Source of the DNA: Blastobasis lacticolella
Taxonomy: Eukaryota; Arthropoda; Insecta; Lepidoptera; Blastobasidae
NCBI GenBank assembly: GCA_905147135.1
Contig: LR990059.1
Coordinates: 14,345,001-14,409,000 of the forward strand
Length of the DNA stretch: 64,000 nt
Direction: 5' to 3'
The translations under genes were made by a program, and so were the position numbers. A model generated the notes under the pieces. The model ran no database searches. It was given only the letters and a program-made list of their open reading frames with translations, and had not been told where the DNA came from. Positions within the stretch are counted from its first letter, which is position 1. Every line of letters starts with the position of its first letter. Positions 1 to 10,030 of this stretch are shown here, in pieces.

Positions 1-761
1 GGCAGTTACCTTATATTCAAACTGCCAATCCACCCCTAAGGTTCCACATTGACACAGGCGCAAATCAATCTTTCATAAGTCCAGAAGCGGTAAGGACTTA
101 CTTTTCAAATATTCAATTAAACTATGACCCTTTTGAAGTTACCAACGTCCACGCCACCAGCAGGAATAATTACTCTATCACACTCCCTACCTTTACAGAA
201 TTTAATGACAGTGACTCTATGAAACTATTCATCTACAAATTTCATGATCACTTCGATGGTCTCATTGGACTTGACCTATTAACAAAATGGGAAGCAAAAA
301 TTGACTTAAAAGACCAGACGCTGACCACACAGAACGCCGTGAATCAGATTAGGATGTACAACTCCCGCAACGTAAACCTGTATGAGGATATTGTCCCAGC
401 TCATAGCTCAAAATTATTAAAACTCCCAATTAATACCTCTGATGGTGAGGTGTACGTGCCCGAACAGGTTCTATGTAATTGTATTATCCAAGAGTGTATT
501 ACCAATGTAATTAAAGGCAGAGGTGTAGTAGAAGTGAAAAACCCCGGTAACAACGACACAATATTCTCGTTAGATCGTCCCACTTACGCCGAGATGTTCA
601 ATGTAGAGTCATTCTCTCACACTCACGACGATAGCCGTGCGAAGGACGTAATCTCTCGACTACGTACTGACCACCTTAATGAAGAGGAAAAAGCCAACCT
701 GATAAACTTATGTAAAAACTACTCGGACGTATTTTATCTTGAAGGCGAAAACCTTTACTAA
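1..761 (+). pseudogene. pol: Errantivirus pol, 5' segment: aspartic protease and start of reverse transcriptase
   Basis: An open frame enters from the left edge (codons in phase from base 3) and runs to a TAA at 759-761. The protease that cleaves Gag-Pol is recognised by the active-site DTGA at bases 51-62 in the context RFHIDTGANQSF, and by a downstream LIGLDLL motif that fits the second conserved hydrophobic-Gly segment of retropepsins. The remainder is the protease-RT connector typical of gypsy-type elements, ending in NYSDVFYLEGE. The ATG at 219 is internal, not a real start; the true start lies left of the window, with gag. The frame ends prematurely, and the homologous RT continues in a different frame from about base 745, so this copy of pol is broken here. 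Domain identity is seen directly; family placement rests on general knowledge of errantiviruses. Confidence 0.9.
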
Positions 762-3528
762 CAAAATTAAACACCGGATCAGAACGACTGATGAAATCCC
801 TGTATACACTAAAAGTTACCGGTACCCGTTTGTGCATCGGCAAGAGGTTACCGATCAGATAGGTAAGATGTTAAGCCAAGGCATTATAAGACCTTCAGAA
901 TCGGCATGGAGTTCACCAATTTGGGTTGTTCCCAAGAAAGCAGACGCCTCTGGCAAGCAGAAGTGGCGCCTAGTGGTGGACTTCCGTAAACTCAATTTAA
1001 AAACCATAGACGATAAGTATCCGATTCCTAATATAGCAGACGTTTTGGACAAACTGGGCAAGTGTCAATATTTTACAACGCTTGACCTTGCTAGTGGGTT
1101 CTATCAGGTAGAGATGGACCCTGAGGATGTGCCTAAGACAGCATTCAACGTGGAGCATGGCCATTTCGAATTTCTCCGGATGCCCATGGGCCTCAAAAAC
1201 TCGCCTTCCACGTTTCAACGTGTGATGGATAACATCCTACGAGGCCTACAGAACCAGATCTGTCTAGTGTACCTGGACGACATCATCGTCTTTAGTACCT
1301 CCCTTCAGGAGCACATTGTTAACCTCCAAAAAGTCCTTGACAGATTGCGCGAGTCCAACTTTAAAATTCAAATGGACAAGTCCGAATTCTTAAAGTTGGA
1401 AACGGCCTATCTTGGCCACATAATCAGCCGTGAAGGAGTAAAACCGAATCCTGACAAAATTTCGGCTATTGAAAAATACCCTATACCTAAAACAGTCAAG
1501 GAAATAAAGCAATTCCTAGGATTGATAGGGTATTATCGCAAATTCATCCCAGATTTCGCGCGGTTAACCAAGCCGATTACCCAATGCCTTAAGAAGGGTA
1601 GGAAAATTGTCCTGGACAGCCATTATGTTAATTGTTTCGAGCAATGCAAGAAACTCTTAACAAATGATCCCATTCTGCAGTACCCTGATTTCACGAGGGA
1701 ATTCAATCTGACCACAGACGCCTCCAATTACGCCATTGGTGCCGTTCTCTCCCAAGGCCCAGTAGGCTCCGACAAGCCCGTGTCGTACGCGTCACGTACC
1801 CTAAACGATAGCGAGCTTAATTATAGCACCATAGAGAAGGAGCTACTCGCAATCGTTTGGGCCACGAAATACTTCCGGCCGTATCTGTTCGGACGAAAGT
1901 TCAAGATACTTACCGATCACAAGCCCTTGCAATGGGTAATGAGCCTCAAAGAACCCAATTCCCGCCTTACCAGGTGGCGTCTCAAACTTAGCGAATACGA
2001 GTTTGACGTTATTTATAAAAAAGGCAAGCTCAACACCAATGCTGATGCCTTATCCCGGGTAGAAATACATAACGAGGAGATTAACTCCATCATTGAAGAG
2101 CTAAAGGAGCTCAGTTCTCTCATTGTAAATCCATCGGAAATACCCCAGACCATGAACGAACGTCCCACCTCTCCAACACAAGCCAGGTCAACCATTGTAA
2201 ATCCATCGGAAATACCCCAAACCATGGACGAACGTCCCACTTCTCCAACACAAGCGCACGAGAATCCCAAGGGATCCACCACTTCCACAGCACATACCAG
2301 CCACGAGAACCCGATTCTCGAAGTCCCAATTACTGATGAACCTTTAAATAAATTCCACAGGCAAATAATATTTACAATCGTAGGTGACATTAAACGCCGC
2401 CCTGTCACTACCAAACCTTTTGACACACATACGCGTATATCCATTCAAGTATCAGAAACAAACCTTCAGGAAGACGTCGTAAACGCAGTAAAAGAATATA
2501 TCAACCCTAAAATTAAAACAGCGTTATTAATCCAACCCCCACTCGGTCTTTACAAGATAATTCCAATAATACAAAGTAATTTCAAAAGTTCCTCCATGAA
2601 ACTTGTACTGACAAAGATAGAGTTAGAAAACGTAAAAGAATACTTACGACAGCAAGATATAATCCGACTTTACCATAATGGCAAGACCAATCACAGGGGA
2701 ATAAATGAGTGTTACCTGTCATTATCTAGACGATACTATTGGCCAAAAATGAAAGATGAAATAACTAAATTCATAAATGAGTGCACCATCTGCGGCCAAG
2801 CAAAATATGACAGAAATCCCATTAAACAACAATTTAATGTGGTACCACCCCCCTGTAAACCTCTAGAAATAGTCCATATGGACCTTCTTACAATTGAAAA
2901 TGAGAAATACCTCACTTTCATTGACGTATTTTCGAAATACGGCCAGGCCTACCACCTAAAAGATGGCACTGCCATAAGTATTCTGCAGGCCCTATTAAAG
3001 TACTCTACACACCATGGGTTACCCCTTACCATCGTAACTGATAACGGAACGGAGTTTACGAACCAGCTGCTTTCCGAATTCTTACGTACCCATAAGATAC
3101 ACCACCATAAAACTTTACCACATTCGCCCAACGATAACGGGAACATTGAGCGCTTTCACTCAACAATCATTGAACATCTTAGAATACTAAAATTACAACG
3201 AAAAGGAGAGCCTAGTGTCAACCTCATGCCGTACGCTTTAATAGCCTACAACAGCTCTGTTCACAGCTTCACCAAGTGTAGACCCCATGACATACTAAGA
3301 GGACACTTCGACCCGAGAGACCCAATAGACCTTGACCTGACACAACACTTACTGCAACAATATGTTCAGAACCATAGGGATCAAATGGAAACCGTTTACG
3401 AAATTATTAATGAAACTTCCCTACAGGACAGAACTAATTTGATCAATAGCAGAAATAAAGACAGAGAACCAGAAATAGAATACCAACCTGACCAACAGGT
3501 ATTCCTGGTGCAAGCCGTCAGAAACTAG
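739..3528 (+). pseudogene. pol: Errantivirus pol, main segment: reverse transcriptase, RNase H, integrase
   Basis: This 929-codon open frame carries most of Pol. Numbering from the TTG at 739, which is only the frame's left edge: RT covers about residues 20-230, with LDLASGFYQVEM at 115 and catalytic YLDD at 178-181. RNase H has Asp327 (TTDAS), Glu366 (EKELLA) and Asp393 (TDHKPL). A linker of about 2050-2650 holds a 24-residue tandem repeat. Integrase has a zinc finger H646, H652, C682, C685 and catalytic Asp715, Asp768 and Glu804, which is exact D,D-35-E spacing. Every catalytic residue I looked for is present, so decay is recent. The frame stops at 3526-3528, and the usual Pol C-terminus follows in another frame. 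Pol copies the RNA genome into DNA and inserts it into chromosomes. Confidence 0.93.
2122..2255 (+). repeat. 72-bp tandem duplication inside pol (RNase H-integrase linker)
   Basis: Two nearly identical units start at 2122 and 2194, giving a period of 72 bp or 24 codons. Both encode IVNPSEIPQTM followed by N/D and ERPTSPTQA. The duplication keeps the frame and sits in a Pro/Thr/Ser-rich spacer outside catalytic domains. The second unit is truncated at about 2255. Confidence 0.9.
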
Positions 3529-3707
3529 CCCCTCGGTTTACTCAAGACACGGTCTTAGCCAATCTACCTATTCACATCTACACGTCCAAACGCCGTGGCC
3601 CCGTAGCAAAGTCACGTATGAAACGACCACCTAATATAACAAAATTGTTACAGAATACTGACGCTGCTGATAGTGCCATTCGCTCTCGGAAGGGAGATAA
3701 AACTTGA
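3528..3707 (+). pseudogene. pol: Errantivirus pol, out-of-frame C-terminal tail
   Basis: Directly after the stop of the main pol frame, a different frame (GCC at 3528 to TGA at 3705-3707) reads about 59 codons starting APRFTQDTVLANLPIHIYTS and continuing with a basic stretch (SKRRGPVAKSRMKRPP). This matches the style of an errantivirus Pol C-terminus, where a conserved PRFT..D tail follows the integrase. I conclude that a small indel near 3520-3530 separates it from the rest of Pol. Its 3' end overlaps the env frame, the arrangement expected when env is made from a spliced subgenomic RNA. Confidence 0.75.
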
Positions 3708-5343
3708 GAGTCTCGAAGATGGACCAGGGTTACTTCCCTTCAGACTTGGACGAACCAAGCTAATAACCCACTACCATAGTTTCCTTCAGTATATTAGACT
3801 TGATGAGATTGACACCAAAGTACAAACCATACTGGACCAACTAACCAACTATAAAACCCAACTTAGTAACGAAACTTTTGCACTTTACGAAATACAGGTC
3901 GAATACTTAGCTTCCAAGTTAACCACTGTCCTTAATCACCTCAATAACTTAGAATCAAATAGGGCAAAAAGAGGTCTAGTTGACGGATTAGGCTCTATTG
4001 TAAAAAGTATAACCGGAAACTTAGACTATCAGGATGCAATAAGATATGATAATGCCATTAAAATTCTAGAAAATAACCAAAATAAAGTTTTAAATGAATT
4101 AAATTCCCATGTCAGTATAAGTACGGAATGGATGTCCCAACACACCGACGTAATCGACAAAATAGTCGATAATAAAAAAATTATTAACGGTACATTAAAA
4201 TTACTTATTGATAGAGATGCGTACAGAGATTATAATCTTATTAAGTATGCAAAGTTCGCCCAAATGCTTGCCATAATTACAGAAAATACAAATGACATAT
4301 TAGACGAATTAATTAGGATAGAGAATGTCCTTACCTTTATTCGTGCGTCAAGTTTGCATAGATCCATGCTAGATGTTAAGGTAATTAAGAATATGGTAGA
4401 AAAACTAAAATTAATTTACGGGGAAGATAGAGTATTAGACATAGATTTAAGAGAATATTATAGTATCATAAAACCTGGGTCATATTTCAGCGGGAAACAG
4501 ATCGTTATAATTTTCAAGGTTCCCATTGTAGAAAAATCGCTGTACAACTTCTATAAACTGTCCATAGCTCCTAACAAGCATAACCAAACCATAATTCCCC
4601 CATATCCTTACCTAGCAACCAATAAAGATGGGTATGTGTACATAGAGGCTGAATGCCCGAAGGTGGATGACACATTTCTTTGCGTAGAAACTACCGTGCA
4701 CCATGTTCGCACGCAATTCGATTGTATTCAAAATCTATTAATAAATCAAGACCTTCGAGATTCTTGCAGCCTTACCACCATCGAACTACAGAAGGAAGCC
4801 ATGGAACAGCTGGATGATAGAAATTACATCTTAACCTTTCCGCGCTCTACTAAAGTCAAGTTAACGTGTGACCGGGAAGAATACAGTGTGATGCGAGGCA
4901 GCTACCTAGTAAGCATCCCCAAAAACTGCAACATTATAACACCTGAACTAACGATAACCAATATGGATGACCACGTCGCAGGCCAACCGCTGAAGTTAAT
5001 GAAAATCTCCTATGACCGGAGTGCCGTCGCCCAGCCTTCACTGAAAATCAAACTAAATTCCATTGACTTAACAAAATTACACGCTACTCAAGATAAAGTC
5101 TCCCTGCAAACACCACTTCGACTAGATGACCAGAGCAGCTTCAGCACCCTATACCATACCACTATCCCGTTGTATGTGATATGTATAAGTGCGATCCTAC
5201 TTATACTTACCCTCACTGTGCGAAGATACTACTGCAAAGCTTCAAAGCCACGAAAGTCAAATCCTGTCAAACATACTTACGAAGACCTGCAACAGGCGCC
5301 GACCATATCCCAGGTGCCAGCAACATTTTCCATGAGAGTATGA
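3673..5343 (+). CDS. env: Errantivirus envelope fusion protein (F-like Env), open frame
   Basis: This is a class I-like fusion glycoprotein related to baculovirus F proteins; in errantiviruses it is thought to allow spread between cells. The open frame covers about 556 codons from a GTG at 3673 and is open upstream only to the stop at 3637-3639. Gypsy-type env is normally expressed from a spliced RNA, so the true start may be supplied by splicing; CAG at 3650-3652 is a possible acceptor. Visible features: GPGLLPFRLGR near residue 18; a furin-type RAKR at 97-100; then a Gly-rich fusion-peptide-like segment GLVDGLGSIV; coiled-coil-prone regions on either side; paired cysteines in the second half; a membrane span at about 497-519 (IPLYVICISAILLILTLTV) and a tail of about 37 residues. 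No clear signal peptide is seen. Unlike pol, the frame is unbroken. Confidence 0.88.
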   Translation: MPFALGREIKLESLEDGPGLLPFRLGRTKLITHYHSFLQYIRLDEIDTKVQTILDQLTNYKTQLSNETFALYEIQVEYLASKLTTVLNHLNNLESNRAKRGLVDGLGSIVKSITGNLDYQDAIRYDNAIKILENNQNKVLNELNSHVSISTEWMSQHTDVIDKIVDNKKIINGTLKLLIDRDAYRDYNLIKYAKFAQMLAIITENTNDILDELIRIENVLTFIRASSLHRSMLDVKVIKNMVEKLKLIYGEDRVLDIDLREYYSIIKPGSYFSGKQIVIIFKVPIVEKSLYNFYKLSIAPNKHNQTIIPPYPYLATNKDGYVYIEAECPKVDDTFLCVETTVHHVRTQFDCIQNLLINQDLRDSCSLTTIELQKEAMEQLDDRNYILTFPRSTKVKLTCDREEYSVMRGSYLVSIPKNCNIITPELTITNMDDHVAGQPLKLMKISYDRSAVAQPSLKIKLNSIDLTKLHATQDKVSLQTPLRLDDQSSFSTLYHTTIPLYVICISAILLILTLTVRRYYCKASKPRKSNPVKHTYEDLQQAPTISQVPATFSMRV

Positions 5344-5362
5344 AAAATAGTCGCTGTTCTTC

Positions 5363-5372
5363 GGGAGGGAGG
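5363..5372 (+). promoter_or_regulatory. Polypurine tract (plus-strand primer)
   Basis: GGGAGGGAGG lies 19 bases after the env stop and immediately before the presumed LTR start AATTACGG. Position and composition fit the RNase H-resistant primer for plus-strand DNA synthesis in LTR elements. Confidence 0.75.
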
Positions 5373-5842
5373 AATTACGGATCGCTTCTATATGAATACC
5401 TTCGAGCAAGCATTGACCTAGATACGACTGGCTGCCGACCGCCGCATCAATCTCGCCGCATCAGCGAAAACGCATCAAGACTGCGCCGCCCGGCGCAATG
5501 AATACGTATTTGCGAAATTCACTTTAGATCCAACCTCGATCATTGTCACATCTATTTTTAGTTCATAATTTATTAATTGTAACTTATTCTTAATTAAATT
5601 TTTAATTTCATTTCTTCGTTTTTTTTTAAGTCCTTCGGCTGTAGCCTTCGTATTTTATTTGTGTTTTATTTGTGAGTTATTAGCACAAATAAATAAATAG
5701 ACAGTATATGCAGACAGTATACGCTTATCGTCGACATCCGTGGAGGACAAGGCCTATTTATTATACAAAGCCCTTCCACTACCAGTGCCGTGATATCCCT
5801 CCCCCCTCCAGTGCCAGGGCCCTTATTCAGTGGAAGGATTAC
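5373..5842 (+). repeat. 3' LTR of the errantivirus (boundaries approximate)
   Basis: The LTR should begin just after the polypurine tract, at 5373. A doubled AATAAA polyadenylation signal lies at 5688-5697, followed by GC-richer, U5-like sequence. The right edge is uncertain: GGATTAC at 5836-5842 is the best match to an end of the AATTAC type, giving about 470 bp. The 5' LTR is outside the window, so neither the terminal match nor the target-site duplication can be verified. The first 130 bp also contain the apparent tail of an overlapping open frame (5181-5501), taken as chance. Confidence 0.6.
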
Positions 5843-5873
5843 AATACCGTTTAAAATAGTTAATTTTAGTTGA

Positions 5874-6073
5874 ATGAAACCTGAACATGCAGGCGACTGA
5901 ATGTGTAACCACGATCAAATTTGGTCAGGTTCCCCTGGTAGCAGGGTCACGGAGGTCAGTCGGCAGTCGTTCCACTGTAATTATCTGATTTGCCAAATCC
6001 TGGATCATGGTTAAGGCGGACCCCCGAGCCCTCGTGCGCGAGAGCTCAATTGCCAAATTAACGCAAAGATAAT
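5874..6073 (+). mobile_element. SINE-A copy, 5'-truncated
   Basis: It matches the SINE-A body (CTGAATGTGTAACC, GGTCAGGTTCCCCTGGTAGC, GCCAAATCCTGGATCATGG) and ends in the characteristic AACGCAAAGAT. The tRNA-like head is missing. It starts about 30 bp after the errantivirus LTR. Confidence 0.85.
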
Positions 6074-6084
6074 TAGACTAATAA

Positions 6085-6182
6085 TTAGATAAGTAGACTG
6101 GTAGATAATGCTATTTTAGCTTTAAGTCCGCCAATGTAATGTAATGTGTGCATGAAGTATAAATAAATAAATAAATAATTAT
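6085..6182 (+). mobile_element. LINE 3' end with (AAAT)n tail
   Basis: GCTTTAAGTCCGCCAATGTA followed by a TGCATGAAGTATAAATAAATAAATAA-type tail. The same 3' end recurs at 54108-54165. It has the form of a Jockey-like LINE 3' terminus; no coding sequence remains. Confidence 0.6.
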
Positions 6183-6423
6183 TATTGTTTAGTTGAGGTA
6201 TTCTGTAAGGTAACCAAACAATCGCTGACATCTGCTAGTTTGGACCAAACGCCACCGCTAACGGCATGTAACGTTCGCCACACACTCTGTTCTTGTACCA
6301 AAAGTGATTATTTCCCGATAATCCTGTAGAGTGCACTGCGTTGTGAACATACCTTGTCACTTTATTAACTTGGTTAAGTTATAGTCGGTGTTTTTGCACC
6401 GATACTAACCTAAAATACTTAGT

Positions 6424-6735
6424 ACGGAGCGTCGGTAGCCGAGTTAGGGTATTTGAGTAGTAAGTGAGAGGTACCGGGTTCGAATCCCGCTGCGGCTATG
6501 TACCAATGACTCTTTAATGAGTTATGTACATTAGTTGAAAACTAACCGGTGCTCTTACAGTGAGGGAAACATCGTGATGAAACGTGCACATTCAGGCGAC
6601 TGAATGTGTAATCATGATCCAATCTGGTCATTTTTCCCTGGTAGCAGGGTTATGGAGGTTAGTTGGCAGTCGCTCCACTGTAATTACAATTACATGATCT
6701 GCCAACCACGACATTAATGCCAAGATGATTATTTA
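6424..6735 (+). mobile_element. SINE-A copy, nearly full length, with tRNA-like head
   Basis: The head GGAGCGTCGGTAGCCGAG is the A-box region, and GGTACCGGGTTCGAATCC contains the B-box of a pol III promoter. The body follows: TGTACCAATGACTC, GTGATGAAACGTGCACATTC, then ATTAATGCCAAGATGATT. Part of the 3' body (the CCTGGATCATGGTCAAGG segment) is deleted. Mutations in the head argue against a functional tRNA gene. Confidence 0.88.
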
Positions 6736-6910
6736 TTACTAACCTAAAATACCTAACCAGGCTTAGAGAGTTTGCTTGAAAGATCTCTCTTTGTGTTTTG
6801 GCATACTGAATGTTTTGGTCTTGTGCGCACCCAATTCCTATGGGGTGTCGCATTCGATCAAACCTAAAAAACCCAGCTATAGGTACTCCCAAGGCACAGT
6901 TTAGCTGGTA

Positions 6911-7171
6911 GAGCTCGTCTAAGCTGAAATGACGCGCCCCACTATCGCATGAACGCACACAAGCAAATTTAAAATATGGACGCAATACATATACAAATGC
7001 CGTTGTAATTGCTCATTCAGTTGCCGGTGAGACACAAACAATAGCACGCGTCGTTCGATTGGAGCAGTCGACGCTCCCACACAGATGAAGTGCCGTTATT
7101 AATATTTGCACTCACACATTGAAATCAACTAATTAAGTAGTGGGGCGCGTCATTTCAGCTTAGACAAGCTC
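6911..7171 (+). mobile_element. MITE-1 copy 1, 261 bp, TA-flanked TIR element
   Basis: Terminal inverted repeats of about 32 bp: the left end begins GAGCTCGTCTAAGCTGAAAT and the right end is its near-exact reverse complement (ATTTCAGCTTAGACAAGCTC). TA sits on both sides (6909-6910 and 7172-7173), as in Tc1/mariner-type insertions. There is no coding capacity. A second copy in the opposite orientation is at 35164-35414. Confidence 0.92.
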
Positions 7172-7385
7172 TAGGTGCCTAGGTCTCTTGCGAGTCCAGC
7201 ATAACCAGCCGGCCGGCTGCGCTGATACACATGAGTGTTCTCTGCCTCCATCCGTCGATAGTCCGGAGGGTGCCATTGCCCTTTACGGTAGGCGCAATAA
7301 AAAATTTAGCTTTAGTTGTACTATTCAGAGCCGTTGGCCTAAGAGGTCCGACTCGAACCCTGGGAGTTTTAACCCTATTGCCCCC
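7172..7385. other. Unassigned sequence between MITE-1 and SINE-A
   Basis: Open frames cross this stretch in several phases but show no recognisable domain. Part (CTAAGAGGTCCGACTCGAAC) resembles a decayed SINE-A head. Confidence 0.4.
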
Positions 7386-7588
7386 ATATACCAATGACTT
7401 CTTTCTGAATCTTCGTGATGAAACCTGCACACTCAGGCGACCATGTTCCAATGTGGTCAGGTTCCCCAGGGTTACGGAGGTTAGATGTCGCACCACTGAT
7501 CTTTCAAATCCTGGATCCTGGTCAAGGCGAAGCCTGGGCCCATGCGCGCGAGAGTACAACCGGGTCATTAACGCCAAGACGACAACGT
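7386..7588 (+). mobile_element. SINE-A copy, diverged
   Basis: TACCAATGACTTCTTTCTGA, GTGATGAAACCTGCACACTC and CCTGGATCCTGGTCAAGGCG lead to GTCATTAACGCCAAGACGAC. The body is shortened by small deletions. Overlapping open frames of 100-130 codons here are by-products of the GC-rich SINE. Confidence 0.85.
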
Positions 7589-8123
7589 TCTGAGTTTTAA
7601 TAAGTTAGCTGTCTAATGATGTCGTTAGTGTAACTGAATAGTTAGGGAGGGTGTACAAAGATAAAAAAAATACATTAAAAAGGATTTCATTCATTCTCAC
7701 GTCAAAGAGATACGATTCATTTAGAAACTTCAGTAAATAGAACGTTCTAGGCTGATGAAGCTTTCAAATTGAATTTAGTAATTTTTTGAATAGGTACCAA
7801 AATGGCCAAGAAAAGGCTGTAATTAAAATTCCTTTTTATTCAATCTCCTTTGATGAGATTGAGGTCACTGGTAAATACAGAGCTTTTAAATAAAGAACTT
7901 AAAGGAAGACAAATAGCAAAAGAATGAATTATTTTCCCAAGACTTTTTAAACGTTTAAATGGTTTATAAGTAAGCCGCCATTGAATGAACTTTTTAATAT
8001 AGGTACCTAACTTTAGAACATTTGGGATACTAATAATGTCTAACGACCAATGAAATCCAAATCATTTATTAGGTATCAACTATCATATGGGTACGTATAA
8101 AACTCGTATCGACATAGGAAAAA
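7589..8123. other. AT-rich intergenic or intronic sequence
   Basis: No recognisable coding, RNA or repeat feature was seen here. Confidence 0.5.
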
Positions 8124-8390
8124 ATCATCATCATCTTGGCGTTAATGTCTTATACTCTGGCCTGAGGGCCCGGGATCCGCCTTGACCATGATCCAGGAGT
8201 TGGCATATCAGAATTATCTGATCTGCCAATTATACAGAGGAGCGACTGCCATCTGACCTCCGTGGCTCTGCTACCAGGGGAATCTGACCAGATTGGATCA
8301 CGTTTACAAATTTCGGCGACTGAATGTGCAGTTTCATCACAATGTTTACCCTCGCCATAGAGCATTGGTTAGTATTCTGAGTATATAACT
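8124..8390 (-). mobile_element. SINE-A copy, reverse orientation
   Basis: It starts with the reverse-complement tail ATCATCATCTTGGCGTTAAT and runs through CCTTGACCATGATCCAGG to GAGCATTGGTTAGTATTCTG. The tRNA-like head is absent. Confidence 0.87.
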
Positions 8391-8397
8391 TAAAAAA

Positions 8398-9075
8398 TTA
8401 ACATGGACAAGACGAAAATTATTATGTCAAATGTCCATTTTGTGCCTACTCCAGTGACAGTTGGAGGCACTCCACTTGAAGTTGATGACGACTATACATA
8501 TCTTGGACAAATAGTCCGGCTAGGTAGGTCCAATTTCGATAAAGAGGTCCATTAACGAATCCAACTCGGTTGGGCAGCGTTCGGGAAGCTATGCCATATA
8601 TTTTCGTCCCAATTACCGCAGTGTCTCAAGACGAAGGTCTTTGACCAATGTCTGTTGCCAGTGATGACTTACGGAACTGAAACGTGGCCGCTCACTGTGG
8701 GCCTTATAAGAAAGCGTATTGTTACCCAAAGGACAATGAAAAGAGCTATGCTCGGAGTTTCTTTGCGAGATTGAAGGGGATTCGCAAGCGAACTAAGTTT
8801 ACCGACATATCTGTAAGAATTGCCAGACTGAAGTGGCAGTGGGCAGGGCACATAGCTCGAAGAACAGATGGCCGATGGGGCAGTAAAGTACTCGAGTGGC
8901 GACCACGTACCGGAAGACGCAGCGTGGGTGTGCCTCCTACAAGGTGGACCGACGACCTGGCAAGGATCGCAGGTACCAGCTGGATGGGGAAAGCACAGGA
9001 CCGGCCTTTGTGGAGATCTCTGGGGGAGGACTATGCCCAGCAGTGGGCGTCTTCTGGCTGATATGATGAACTCAG
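8398..9075 (+). pseudogene. RTE-type LINE, degenerate reverse transcriptase C-terminus
   Basis: Conceptual translation switches frames but keeps a recognisable series: DKTKIIMSNVHFVPTPVTVG, YLGQIVRLGRSNFDKEVH, IQLGWAAFGKL, LPVMTYGTETWPLTVG, then LKWQWAGHIARRTDGRWGSK, VLEWRPRTGRRSVGVPPTRW and QQWAS near 9050. This is the distal RT and C-terminal region of RTE-clade non-LTR retrotransposons. In-frame stops and at least two frameshifts make it a pseudogene. RTE elements move by target-primed reverse transcription and end in short tandem repeats rather than poly(A). Confidence 0.88.
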
Positions 9076-9112
9076 AAAAGAGTCATTGGTACGTGGCGGC
9101 AGTGGGATTCAA
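9064..9112 (-). mobile_element. SINE-A head fragment
   Basis: ACTCAGAAAAGAGTCATTGG then ACGTGGCGGCAGTGGGATTC is the reverse complement of the SINE-A head-body junction, butted against the RTE 3' end. Confidence 0.7.
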
Positions 9113-9479
9113 ATGATGAAATAATAGGATTTGACATTGTTTTGAAATATATCTACCTATTACAGGGAACCAAAGCAACCAATACACACACCTTGTTCTA
9201 TCATTGCACATAGTTTAACAAAACGAATATATCTCATCATAATACTGATGTCAATCCCGGATCGAGAGCACAATATTTTACTAAGAATTTCATTCATAGC
9301 AAAGTGTTTGTGTGTATAACAGGGAATAGACTGAGCGAGCAAGATGCCACCAGCGGCATTACAGGGAGCTTACCATGCGCTCTTATAGCAGGACCTAAAC
9401 AGAACTGCCCTGCTTAGAAGGAGACAAGTTTATGTGACACGTATAGCGCTGGTAGCCTCTTTACCTATGGTAGAAAGTA

Positions 9480-9715
9480 ACACTTTAATTTGATAAATAA
9501 AATAAAAGTATAAAACTTTATTAAATAGTTAATAGGTACCTATACATATTTATTTATTTATACAATCTCTTAGTTAATAGAGTAAACCTAATTATTATGG
9601 ATAGGGAATCCTGTAATATTGTAACTTTTTTTTCTCGTTTTTATAATAACAACATTTTTTGGTTTTTTGGTTACACACATAGCATGTTTTTGTTTGCTTG
9701 TTTAACTGCACTTAT
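9480..9715. other. AT-rich stretch
   Basis: Low-complexity AT sequence including ATTTATTTATTTAT. It may be the tail of a reverse-oriented LINE, but no diagnostic sequence was found. Confidence 0.4.
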
Positions 9716-9928
9716 GCCCTACGCAAAATATGGACAAGGCTAAGATGATCAGGGGCAATCTGAGAAACAGTGCTGCAGGGCTTCAGCCCTCAGCGTATAC
9801 TGAGATTGTGCCCTTCCACACTTATGTATATATTTTGATTAGTGATAAGTTTATAGAATTAAGTACATTTTTGTTGATTTTGAAATTATGTGTTTGTGTG
9901 GAATAAAATAATTTGATTTGATTTGATC
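9715..9928 (+). mobile_element. LINE 3' UTR with (TTGAT)n tail
   Basis: A non-coding 3' UTR-like stretch (CTGCAGGGCTTCAGCCCTCA region) ends in GGAATAAAATAATTTGATTT and a few TTGAT units. The microsatellite tail is typical of non-LTR retrotransposon 3' ends. The clade is not certain. Confidence 0.5.
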
Positions 9929-10030
9929 TATGATGCGAGATTATGAACTCGCGCAGAACACTTTTTGGTAAGTGTCTGACAGCCTGACGGTATTTGTCGG
10001 TATAAGTAAAAATTTTCTAGGAAATTTACA

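Noticed and set aside
5181..5501. 106-codon frame across the env end and LTR
   Set aside because: It overlaps env in another frame and runs into the LTR; no domain and no known errantivirus gene at this place.
6424..6500. tRNA gene (head of SINE-A) and similar heads at 46410-46473 and 50889-50950
   Set aside because: A and B boxes are present but stems are mismatched, the sequence continues without a break into a shared non-tRNA body, and many copies exist.
7179..7593. Open frames of 120-132 codons on both strands
   Set aside because: They fall in GC-rich SINE-A and adjoining repeat sequence; translations carry no domain and the same frames are broken in other copies.
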